Assembly: GCA_033239005.1 (NCBI GenBank)
Contig: BSQZ01000006.1
Span: 3,471,501-3,535,500 of the forward strand
DNA: 64,000 nt
DNA from: Lamellibrachia satsuma
Lineage: Eukaryota; Annelida; Polychaeta; Sabellida; Siboglinidae
Reading direction: 5' to 3'
This document shows, in pieces, positions 1 through 44,000 of the stretch; within the stretch, counting starts at the first letter, position 1, and every line of letters starts with the position of its first letter. The position numbers were made by a program, and so were the translations under genes. Below the pieces are notes generated by a model that was not told where the DNA came from, made no database searches, and was given only the letters and a program-made list of their open reading frames with translations.

Positions 1-599
1 TTTTAGAGTAAATGTTCAGATAAATGACCGCCATTTTCATATTTAACTTAATTGTATTTTATTGCACATTTGTATATCTGTCTTTAACATGATATAATAA
101 TAAAAGTATTCGTATAATAACACCGACATAGTGACCATGATTTTGTATTGAGAAAGTAATATATTTTAAATCAGATGAGTTCAGAATGTGACAGAAGGTA
201 GTGGTTATCGTTATTGGTGTGTCTACATTAAGATTGTAATCACCCAAGATCTATAACTCCGAATGCAGAAATAAATCATTAGATGGTTGGATGCGTGGTG
301 TCCATGCCTGTCAAAATAATGTTGGAAATAGCATTGTGGTACTCCCAGATCGCCGGATGTAGAAAGCAGGATGAAAAATATGTATAATTGCTCCCTAGAT
401 CAGCTGAATGGTTATCTCCGTGATACCTTCAATTTGGATGACCGAGAACATATTAAAGCTAAATGTTGTTAAAACAGAATTATTGATACACAGTGACAAC
501 ATGACGAAACTGAAGGCTTTCCTACATAAACAGCTTCAGCCTTTCAACGTTGCTGTTTTTTGTTATCCCATTCCTACTTTCAACCCTATTCGTCGGTTT

Positions 600-1425
600 T
601 TACTCACACCTGCATCATCATCATGCTGTCAGTCGCTATGCGACAAAGACTGCTTTCATTTCTTGACCGCCGCACTCCATTTAGTTCTCTGCTATGAGAG
701 TGATGTCCATGAGTCGGTCTTTATGTCTCTCAGCTTGAGGTTTCTCTTGATGGTATCCTTGAACCGGAGACGAGGGCGTCCTCTCTGTCTGTGACCAGAA
801 GACAATTGAGAGTAGAGGATCTGCTTTGGTAGCCTGTTTGATGACATCCTCATGAGGTGTCCAGTCCACAGGAGATTCTTTTTGATCAGAAGATCTTCTA
901 TAGAGGGCAGCCCTATCCGACCGAGTATTTCCTTGTTTGTCACTTTGTCCTTCCAGGTTAGCCTCATGATCGAACGCAGATGTCGCATCATGAAGGCCTG
1001 CAGCTTTTTCACCTGTCGTCTGTACGCTGTCCAGGCCTCGGCTCCGTATAGTAAGGTGGATAGCACAATTGCGCGGTAGATCTTGCCTTTGACCCGCGTG
1101 GAACAACCACCATGTGACTCGCGTGGACACATGGTGGTTGTTCCAGAGTCTCTGGCGTAATCGGCCGAAAGATGCGCTAGCCTTGGCCATCCTCCTCTGT
1201 ATTTCAGCATCAATGCGTCCATCACCTGATATAGTGCTTCCGAGGTAGGTGAATTCCGGAACAGAGTTCAGCTTGTTTCCATCAACCATGATATCCTCCT
1301 CTCGGGTTCTTGTAGAGTTGGGTTGGTACAGCACTTCCGTCTTCTTGATGTTAATCTTCAGGCCGAACTTCTTTGATGCATCGGAGAAAGCATCCACTAT
1401 TCTCTGGATCTCAAGAATGCGTTAA
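600..1425 (-). mobile_element. RTE-like non-LTR retrotransposon 3' fragment, frameshifted
   Basis: Minus-strand pieces in two frames: LKINIKKTEVLYQP, FTYLGSTISGDGRIDAEIQR, then IYRAIVLSTLLYGAEAW, MMRHLRSIMRLTWKDKVTN and GHRQRGRPRLRFKDTIKR. This is the thumb/C-terminal part of a LINE reverse transcriptase. The frame changes at the 1100-1144 hairpin. A short ATG-repeat tail near 610-630 marks the 3' end. 5' truncated, inactive. Confidence 0.82.
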
Positions 1426-3933
1426 CAACTTCGATCAGTAGTTCTGAACTACTTTGTTCCCAGGGTTGAAACACATTGGAACTAGGGCTTTCTCGGAAAT
1501 TAGTTATACTGCTAGGTCACAAGGAAGCATAATACAGTTGCACACATATTTTTTTTAATAGTTATTTCCCTCCATAGTGTAGTCATCCATATGTTAACAA
1601 CATTGATATTGCATATCAGTTTGAGATTGACCAGTCCTTTTGTTTTGACGCGCCTCTAATTTAGGGTTCCCGTGATTTTGGAGAAATGGAGGTTTTGGTA
1701 TCGTATTGTATATTGTGTATGTATCAGAATGATATATAAACCCTTACCATTGTAAACGTTGTGGAGCAAGGCTCTGCCCCTAACTATTTTTTTTTATTTT
1801 ATGTATTTTGAGAGAAGCAATGCAAAATTTAAGTACAACCCTGGGGCAGTACTGAGCAGTTGATTGGATGCCAGCATATATTTTTTTACATCACGCTTGG
1901 AGGATAATACCAAAACAACAGCGGAATATGTGGGCGTGCATGCGTGTACAAGGATGTAATTAGGGATCTGAAATACTATGGCATTGGCCGTCTGCACTTG
2001 CAACCAGTTGCCGAAGACAATTTATCACCTTACCGAAATGAACTTATAATTGTCATTAAAACATATCATGATGAAACTATTTACATACAAGTATTTTTAT
2101 TAAGTGTTTTCCTTAATGTACAATCGATTAAATACGTTACGTATGTCGTGCTGTTGTATGTCCGTCTACCGCGTTCTATAAAGTTCTTCATAGCTGACCT
2201 TAGTGACTTGATTATTCCAACGTTTTCAGTTACCATTGAATCGTAACTGATACTATTCAGAAAATAAACATAAATTATGTGAAACAATGTGAAACATTGC
2301 AAAAAATATTGTTTTAATAACGATGAATTGTATGTCCGATCGTCACGCTCGAACAATCTTTGATTTTAAAAAACCCGACCAATTTCATACCTTTTAGACA
2401 ATCAGAGTTTACTTAGGGGTAACTTCCTCCATCACTGTTCTCTTAGTTGTGTAAGAATTGGCCTCAGGCAGAAGAAGGGTAAGTAATGTGAAGTATGTCC
2501 GTGAGTCACATGATGTCACGCACGAATGAAAACACATGCCCAAAACAATGCACGACTCACGTTATGCACGGCAAGTCTTTTACCACACTCGACTGAAAAA
2601 ACTTTCTAAGCAGAAACCAATTGAAATAATGTTCATTGTCACACATGATCAACTATCAGTTATGCTTCCTTTTTAGCGTAGTAGGTATATTGATAAGGTT
2701 ATTGTGAAACTGCATATATCCTACTTCACCCTTCCTCCAAGGTGATGTTGCGGTCTCTATTTACTTTAACCCACACGAACCTGTATATCTTATTTATAAA
2801 ACTTCCACCATGCAGGGGAGAAAGGTCAGGCCAATGCATCAATAAAACTTGTGTTTACCTTGAAACATCGTAACATTGAAAGTTCACGAGACCGTTACCA
2901 AGGCAGAGGATGCGCAAGAAGATAGGAGTTCCAGAAGAGGCTGCCTGCTGAACTGCCATATGCACAAGCAGAATAACATGACAGTCAATTAATATATCTT
3001 TCTCGTCAGTTATTCTTGTCGATCAGAATACCACCAAACACGACTACACATGTCTGTGAACTGGTATATGACAACCGCTTTCGTGTAAAATAACAATGTT
3101 GAATCATAACGTGAATCTAATTAATTCTTTTGAGAACAGCTGGGTTTATTAATTTGAGTTGAGATCATTGATAACCTGTTTTAGTTGTGTGTGATGGAGG
3201 AAGTGAAACAACACATTAAAACAAATTAATGAACACAGTTGAAATGATCTTATTAAATTTATCAATGGCATCACCACATATATTCCTAGAGTAGTTGAAG
3301 TTGCCTTGGCATCTGTGATATTTAAAAATATACATGTCCACCGTCACGCACAACATTTATTGACGTTACAGTTTGTCTGTACATTAATATAAATCCCCAC
3401 TCGGTTATCTTCCTATGCATTTCTCATGAAAGGTATGTCACGCTATCGTGAGAACCTAAACAAATTCAGAAATAACTTAATTTGCAGTATGATATCCGCT
3501 TTTTGTCACGACCTTTTGGCAATGGCTCATACAAACTAGAACCAAAAATATAATAGTATTTATGATATTAAATTATTACTAAAATAAATTTGGCGTGTTT
3601 TGGACATTAACCAAAAATATAACGGTAATACAAAAAAAAATATTTTTTTACAAATTCCAAACAAATTGTGCTAGATTTGGATCTTTCACCTAGGTGAACT
3701 ATTCTGTATACATATTTATCACAGTTACAAGAATGTCATGCAAAAACCATATATCCATATTTACTGGAAAACAACGTTTCGAAATATCTTTGTGTTTGCT
3801 CTATAAATAATACTAAGAATAAAGATTGCGACATCTTTTCATACTTTTTTGATGTATGTTATGCTGTTAAAATGGCAAATGGCCAAACATTACCCCACCA
3901 TGTGAAGTCTAAGCTTAGCATTGCCTGTTACAG
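1426..3933. other. no gene seen
   Basis: AT-rich sequence upstream of the first lectin exon. ORFs here are short with no recognisable motif. I looked for a signal-peptide exon with a phase-1 donor and found none convincing. Confidence 0.5.
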
Positions 3934-36205
<32,272 letters not shown>

Positions 36206-36392
36206 CATGTGACGTCCTGTTGGATGATTTCTTGCGACTGACACAGGAGAACAGAAAAGTGTTGTTCGCTTGATTGAAAACCGAAACTCTCCCCAACAGT
36301 GTTTCCTACACACATTACGATCGCACAACGATTGTTTTGACGTGTGACAGATGTACAGTTACATTTTGTATGTTTTCACAAAAGGAAAAAAC

Positions 36393-36398
36393 ATTAAA
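36393..36398 (+). terminator. candidate polyadenylation signal (ATTAAA)
   Basis: ATTAAA variant hexamer about 190 nt after the lectin stop codon. A canonical AATAAA at 37266-37271, about 1.06 kb after the stop, is the alternative. The sequence cannot tell which is used. Confidence 0.3.
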
Positions 36399-36654
36399 AT
36401 ATGTTATCCATTTCGTAGTTAATGTTGTGCGCATCCATGTTGGTGCTGTTGTGTTCTAAATCTTAAGGCAACATAGTGTTCAAAGGACCTTGTATTGTAC
36501 TTTTACTGTTACCGTTAATGTTCAAGCTTTGCCGTTTAATAGGGTGTCTAGAAAACAAGCTAATTCCCACTCGAAAATATCGTCAGTGTAAGAAAAAGTA
36601 TAATGTGTGTCATGGAGCTATGATCATTATATTATGTATAACATAAGTGAACAA

Positions 36655-36790
36655 TTGAGCTTGAGAGTAATCGATCACTGCTAGTCATCCCGTGATTGGG
36701 CTTGAGAGTAATCGATCACTGCTAGTCATCCCGTGATTGGGCTTGAGAGTAATCGATCACTGCTAGTCATCCCGTGATTGGGCTTGACTC
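36655..36790. repeat. 41-bp tandem repeat, three copies
   Basis: Units of gcttgagagtaatcgatcac then tgctagtcatcccgtgattgg, nearly identical, in the lectin 3' flank. Confidence 0.9.
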
Positions 36791-38750
36791 AATTAATCGG
36801 GCCATATTTTGTTCCTCAAATATTTTGTGCCGAGCCCACAAACAGGTGTCCCACTGTGTGAATTGTTTTACATTTTTATGGACTGATTTGCGGTATTGGT
36901 GTTGCATGGCTAATATTGATTTTAATTAATAATTGGCACATTATAACATTTTGTAAAAAAAACTCTTAGAATGTCTTTTACGGAACTAAGATTATTATAC
37001 CTATTTAATGGAATTGTGTGTGAAGAAATCTGGCAGCAGTAGTTAAGTAGATACAAATCAGTTAAGCAGCATATTCATTTGTCTTTATGCAGCCTATTCA
37101 GTGGTTTATTATAATACTGTTTAGTGATTAATTGGTGAACTAATGTAATTGCTAGCAATGTCATTCTTTGGTTCAAAATGAGGTGTGGTTTCTCATAGGC
37201 AAGATATTAATTCGAACTGGTTCGTACTTATTGTATATATTGATTTGATTTAAAACGTACGTTCAAATAAAGATGCATTGAAACAACATACACTGTATTT
37301 GAACATTATGTTTTAGAACAAAATTGAAATATACTGAATCAGATCACAACACAATGGCAACAATAGCCAATAACACTACCAGTACCTTTCAAAAGCAGAA
37401 TTATATTACCAACCAAAATAAACATTGCATCATAAAAATTTTATCGAATGCATTTTAGGAATAAACAATATGAAAATAATAATATTACAAGCCTTTATTG
37501 CTGATGTTGTCTTTAACATGTGCAATTATAAAGAAATAAAGCAGAAAGGTGGTTTTCTCTTTGTCAAAACATGACCAGCACATTCCTGCGACTACAGACA
37601 GTGCCGGACATGACAAACGACAAAGAAACGGAACGAAAGCACAAGGTTACTTGGGCTCACACATGCTTAGGTCGACAAAGCAGCGGTCGCAGAGTATAGA
37701 GAAAGCCGAAAAAACCTAAGTAGGGCATAACTGAAAGTCTGAAACCTGGATGTGTCGAGTCAAATGTGACATTGAATGATTAAGTAAAGAGGGACTCGGC
37801 AAGTGAACTTCGATCACGTAACAACACAAACATCTCGCTATTTAGGTGGTCCTAGTGGTGATATGTTAATAGTCACAAAAACCTCACAAATATTTGCTGG
37901 ACATGACATTATGCTTTTTGGCCGACGATAAAAAAAGGTTTCGCACACTGTCAATCTAGCCTGTGTTCATATTGGTTAAAAGCCTGCGTAATGGAACAAA
38001 ATCTACCCATTTAATAAAATAAAATAAAAAGTATGTATAATATTAAGTTCGATTTGTCGAGAAAAATGAGTCTGAAATGAGCGAAAAAAATTGAATTGAA
38101 GAGGGACCTTTATGTACAATTTATGTACAATTTGTTTAATACGTGCCGACGAGTGGCTTTGAAATGAATTGCGCTTGATCAACATTTAATGTATTTGCCA
38201 AAACATCAAGTACATGTCACGTACAATCAACTACTACACATAACTAGGTTGTTTATCATATAAATTAACAAAGTTCGAAAGGCTGTGTGAATGCCCATCT
38301 TTATTACATCTACATTTAAAATTAGATTTACATTCAAAGCCATTTATCGCATTGCACTAAATTGGTTCGTACATTGTCGTAATTCGATTTACGGTTGTTT
38401 AATCTTGATAGTAGCCGAGCATAATATGTAACGACAAACACAAAGTAGAGCATTGCCATTACCCAAACCTGCCAGGCCTTATATAATTAGCTTTCTCTGT
38501 GAATAAGGTTTATTACTACAACTAGACTGAGGTGTTCTGTTCAGCCCAAAGCTTTGTCTAATTATAAGGGTCACCTGCTATACCACTGTGTGTACTTTGT
38601 AATAATTCATGTTCTAAAAACAATGACTTGTGCTTGACCTATTGTACTTGTACTTAACAAATTTTGAGGTACCTAAGTATATTTGCTTGCACTTAACCCC
38701 AACTGCCAACCCTGATTCCTGTGCCACTAATCAGCCTGTATTTATATAGG

Positions 38751-38870
38751 TGCAGAACGCAAGGATCCTGCGATATGTTGCAGAATGCAAGGATCCTGCG
38801 ACATGTTACAGAATGCAAGGATCCTGAGACATTTTGCAGAGCGCTCGGATACTGTCAAATGGTGCGGAGC
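38751..38870. repeat. 28-bp tandem repeat
   Basis: About three and a half copies of a unit with gcaaggatcctgcgacatgt. Confidence 0.8.
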
Positions 38871-39789
38871 GAAACTTTTTAAAGCTCGAATCACTGTCAC
38901 AGTGATTGAGTTTGCGTTGACTATGGACGTTTTACTCGTGCGGTCAGCTAGGATTCATAATATGACAAACAGCAGAGGCTTATAACTTCATTGCATTAGT
39001 CTGAGCATATGTCAATTCAAACCTTCAATGTAACGGCGACATGAATTAATCTGATCACTGAACACGGTCTCCCAGCATAAATATACGTAAATATCACAAT
39101 ATCTAACACAAGCGTCATTGATGCTGAATTTTATTGAACATATAATAGCAAGCAATTCATACAAAGGCAACGATACGGTCCCATCCCATTGTTGAGAGTT
39201 GCGTTTGTTGTCTCGATTTATTCAGCATTAGCTTTATTTGATTAAATATCCCTAACAAAATATAAATGTTGATGCACATCTACAACACATGTACGGACGG
39301 ATGGCGCGAGCAGGCGTTCACGCACCGTCAGCCTACTAGATAATAATTATTACCATTATCGAGGCAGTGACGCACATGTAGGCCTATGTTATACTAATTA
39401 AAAACTGTACTTAAGAAATAATCTAAATTATGTTATCACATGCATCAATACGCATCCATCCATATGTTATGGAATCCTATTTTAGCTAAGTTAAACAGTA
39501 CAACGTGCCAAGTGGTGTGTTCAAACGCGCAGTGCTCGTTCTCGGTCCATGACATTGTTTTTGTCGCTCATGCGCAGTAAACACTTCCGGTCGACAATGT
39601 GTTGAAGAACACAAACCAAAAACGTCCAAGTCTCAATCGTGCTCCGTGTGGAACCAGGAACAAGATACGTTGCTGTCACCTGACTGTTTCGTACCGGATG
39701 TGACGAGGTTAATGCATGCGCTAATGCACTGTCACGTGTAGTTTCTTCTCGGATGGCGCCAGTCACACTACGACTAGCGGGAAGACACT

Positions 39790-40035
39790 AATGAGAATAG
39801 TCCAGCATATGGCGCTCGTCAAACCTGACAACCAGAAGCAATGAACATGTACTGACTGTTTAATAGTTAATAATGAGAATAGTCCAGCATATGGCGCTCG
39901 TCAAACCTGACAACCAGAAGCAATGAACATGTACTGACTGTTTAATAGTTAATAATGAGAATAGTCCAGCATATGGCGCTCGTCAAACCTGACAACCAGA
40001 AGCAATGAACATGTATTGACTGTTTAATAGTTAAT
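39790..40035. repeat. 82-bp tandem repeat, three copies
   Basis: Near-identical copies starting at 39791, 39873 and 39955 (atgagaatagtccagcatat ...). Confidence 0.92.
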
Positions 40036-40576
40036 AGTTAATATCTTAATATCGGTATCGACATGTTATTAAGACCATTAATTATTAGTACCTTCTGAAT
40101 CGTCGTTTGTTATGACTATGGCTAGTAAATTGTCATTGAGAATATTTCGCTTAGCGCTTTTCTCTGGGCGACACAGAATATGTAATACGTGTTACTGCGA
40201 TAATAGTTATTATCATTATTATAACACTTGACAAGCCTGATAACCATTTTGTTTACAGTTCATGGATGGAATAAATAGATGGCTGCATAACAAAAGGAAC
40301 ATTCCAAGTTGTTCAGTTATTCGTCAATGTCGTGTTATATAATAAAGTAACATTAATAACATATGTGGTTAGCACACATGCCATGCAAAATGGCAGTAAT
40401 CCAAAACATAGTGAGTGTTTAACATATGTATATGTTGATATGCTGATATGCTGATATGCTGATAACTCAATGCCTCAATGACAAAGAAGAAAATCAAAGT
40501 TAAACGAAAACAAAACCGTGAAACCAGCAAACACAAATAGAGCAATGCCGACCACATTTGACGCCAATCCACGTAC

Positions 40577-40766
40577 CGAAAGCGCCGCTGGTGTTGATGC
40601 CGTCACCTTCTGGGATGACGTCGTCGCTGGCGTCAGACCCGTCTCCTCCTGCTATAGCCCTGGCCACGGCGTTCCTCTGACTGGCGGTCAAACCAATTTT
40701 CTGGCCAGCGCTAATGGCGAGTGCCTGGTCGCGACTGAGTGTTTCCAGTTGGGTCTCACTCAGTGC
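40577..40766 (-). CDS. exon 26: stereocilin/mesothelin-like repeat, last exon traced
   Basis: Acceptor ..cgcacttctgcag, phase 0 in. It encodes ALSETQLETLSRDQALAI, GQKIGLTASQRNAVARAIAG, an acidic linker and SGAF. The donor G|GTACGT implies one more exon, perhaps a GPI-type hydrophobic tail, which I could not find. Read-through would end at a stop near 40500. Confidence 0.78.
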
Positions 40767-41018
40767 CTGCAGAAGTGCGAGGTCCGTAATTAAAATATTA
40801 TACATGGCTGAATTCGTTTGTTGCCGCGAGACTGAGTGTTGAACACAATGAACACATCGGGTGTTTTGTGCTTCAACAAACACAAATATACCGCATCAAT
40901 GTTTGACGACTCAACTACGAGAAAAACATAACTCGGCATGTGTGTTTGTGTGTGTGTGTGTGTGTGTCTGCGTGCGTGCGTGCGTGCGTATGTGTGTGTG
41001 TGTGTGTGTGTGTCTGTG

Positions 41019-41062
<44 letters not shown>

Positions 41063-44000
41063 TATGTGTATACGACAACTCGGAGTGTCATAGATAGATT
41101 TAACAACATCGCCGTCCAAAAACAAAACAACCAGATGGCAAGTCAACAAAGAAGCCATTGGCTTACACAGAGGTTAGCAAATACCAGAGGCACAAAGAGA
41201 CCACAGTCACACGATAAATCGCTCGCAATTATTACTTTAAGTCCTTCGGCCGGGATGTGCTGAATGCCATTGATTGTCCACGAATCAATGGCTGCGGCAT
41301 CGTAAGACGTCAAAGTGTCACCAGACAGCCCACCTGCAAACACGAGGTACTCGAGCCATTGGAAGAAAGCGGTCATGGGTGTTGATATGAACACTGGAAT
41401 ATATTCCTGTCTTGACATTAGACACAAACTAGCATTCCTATAAACGAGTCGCCTGTATGTCTACTTTGACGATGCATTTGAAGTTTTACCCGAGATAAGA
41501 CCACTGTTGCTCTGAGTGAATTGGTGCACCGTGGTGTTAGCTCACCGAGAAGAATGCCGACGTCCCTTAAGTTAGCTGCGTCCCACTGGGAAGCGAGGCC
41601 GTGTGCGGACGGGTCTTGGGCGAGCCAAGCCAGCGCCTGCAGCTGCTCCGAACCACACGTCTTCAAGGCGCCTACGAGGGAACTCACCGACCTACAAGTA
41701 GTACCATGGTTGACGAACTCATTCAAGTGCGAGCACATCAAGCAAGACTGTGTACGAAGTAATAAAATAAATGCGTTATAGCTTAAATTAATAATAGTAA
41801 TTATAAAACATTCGCACAACGACGAAATAGGAGAATCAGTCTGACTCTACCCACAGTTTCCAGAGTTCTAAGTCATATGCTGCCTGCTGACGATTTCTTT
41901 CTGACCGCTAGTGTCGCGCTTTCCAACCATCGTGATAGATGTCTTTCCAAGTGTCTCCTGCCATTGATGCGGAGGAAGTTCAGGTTACCTTTTCCAACCG
42001 AAAGAGAAGTATTTTTCTTGATCTCTTTCAATCAGCCTAGGTCTTCTTCTTGATATCTTCCAATCAGACTAAGTCTTTTTTATCTCTCCCAATCAGCCTA
42101 GGTCTTGTTCTTGATCTCTCCCAATTAGCCTAGGTCTTATTCTTGATCTCTCCCAATCAGCCCATGTCTTCTTTTTGATCTCTTCCAATTAGCCCAGGTC
42201 TTCTTCTTCATCTCTCCCAATCAGCCCATGTCTTATTCTTGATCTCTCCCAATTAGCCCATGTCTTATTCTTGATCTCTTCCGATTAGCCTAGCTCTTCT
42301 TCTTGATGTCTCCCAATCAGCCCAGGTCTTATTCTTGATTTCTTCCAATCAGCCTAGATCTTGTTCTTGATCTCTCCCAATTAGCCTAGGTCTTATTCTT
42401 GATCTCTCCCAATCAGCCTAGGTCTTATTCTTGATCTCTTCGAATCAGCCCATGTCTTTTTCTTGATCTCTTCCAATCAGCCCAGGTCTTATTCTTCATC
42501 TCTCCCAATCAGCCCATGTCTTATTATTCATCTCTCCCAATCAACCTAGGTCTTATTATTCATCTCTCCCAATCAGCCTAGGTCTTATTATTGATCTCTC
42601 CCAATCAGCCCATGTCTTATTCTTGATCTCTTTCCAATCAGTATAGGTCTTCTTCGTGATATATTCCAATCAGACTAGGTCTTCTTCTTGATTTGTGATT
42701 CGATTCGATATGGATATCTTAGTTTTTATAATTATTATATCAACGACTCATTGCTGCATTACCTCGGACCAATGAATTGGCAAAAAGTGTGTTCGCAGAT
42801 ATCAAAGTACGTGTCACAGCGACGACAAAACAGCTCAGCTTCGATATCCCAGAATTGCGCGAATCAGTGTCGGGCACAAACAACGGACTGTGACGGCGTT
42901 AAAAGGTGACTCTACTTACGCGTATGTCGTAGGCGAGATCAGTCGTATCTGGCTGCCTGTGAGACCACACACGAAGTGTCCGAGAGAAGCTATACAGTCT
43001 GCCGTCAGTTGGCCGGAGGATGTCAGGTTGAGGAAATCCATATATCGCTGGACGAACGCTGCCAGCTGCCGAAGGCAAACGAGAAGTAGATGGCACCGTA
43101 CAGACCAGGAAGTGAATGATAAAAGATCCCTTCAAAGGTTATCTTACTTACTTATTAGAGTGTCACAGAATGGGGGTAATGTATACTTCATTAACTGTGC
43201 TAGAAGCACTTAAACATGTATTGAATGTGAAGAACGCGAACTGGAGTATTTATGTAAGGACCTCTTAAAATTAGATCACCCGTTGAAGTACACGTAGAAA
43301 TAATAAATATATATGTAGATATACTCACGTCGTGCATTAAAATTGCATGTAAAAAGCTAAAATAAAAAATATTAATATACAGAGGTCATGCATTTAAAAT
43401 GCCGAATCGAGGAGGAGCCGTTAAATGAAGGGCTGGCGTGCAGGCTTGACTTGCTAGAGCGCGCTTACCTGCTGCTGAGTCCAGCCGTGCAGACTGCCGA
43501 GAGCCGCTATACTGTCTTCGTCGACCTCCTTTAGGCAGGCGATGTCTGCCACGGAGAGGCCGTACGCCACCGAGCCGAGCTGCTGTAGCTTGGATGCTGG
43601 CAGAGTGCATGCGCTCCCTCCACCCAACACCTACACCGGTCAGAAACAGGCGCTCTTATGGCAAATACACGCCGTCACGCCAACACGGTACTTCACGCAT
43701 TGGAAGAACAAATACACGCCGTCACGCCAACACGGTATTTCACGCATTGGAAGAACAAATACACGCCGTCACGCCAAAACGATACTTCACAACAAATACA
43801 CTCCGTCACGTCAACATGGTACTTCACGCATTGGAAGAACAAATATACGCCGTCACACCAACACGGAACGTCACGCTTTGGAAGAACAAATACACTCCGT
43901 CACGCCAACACGGTACTTCACGCATTGGAAGAACAAATACACGCCGTCACGCCAAAACGGTACTTCACGCATTGGAAGAACAAATACACTCCATCACACC

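Larger units (their letters stand above)
36800..40500. other. intergenic region between convergent genes
   Basis: Apart from the tandem repeats listed, no coding exon is supported on either strand. The ORFs are short and without motifs. The missing 3' exon of the minus-strand gene may be here, but I could not identify it. Confidence 0.45.

Noticed and set aside
39521..39766. Candidate last exon of the minus-strand gene
   Set aside because: Has a short hydrophobic stretch (TWTFLVCVLQHIV) but no phase-1 acceptor in the right frame that I could support, and charged residues follow it.
41990..42690. CRISPR-like array (regular ~32-bp repeats)
   Set aside because: Contiguous tandem repeats without unique spacers in an animal genome. 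The same holds for the 31-bp and 48-bp arrays.
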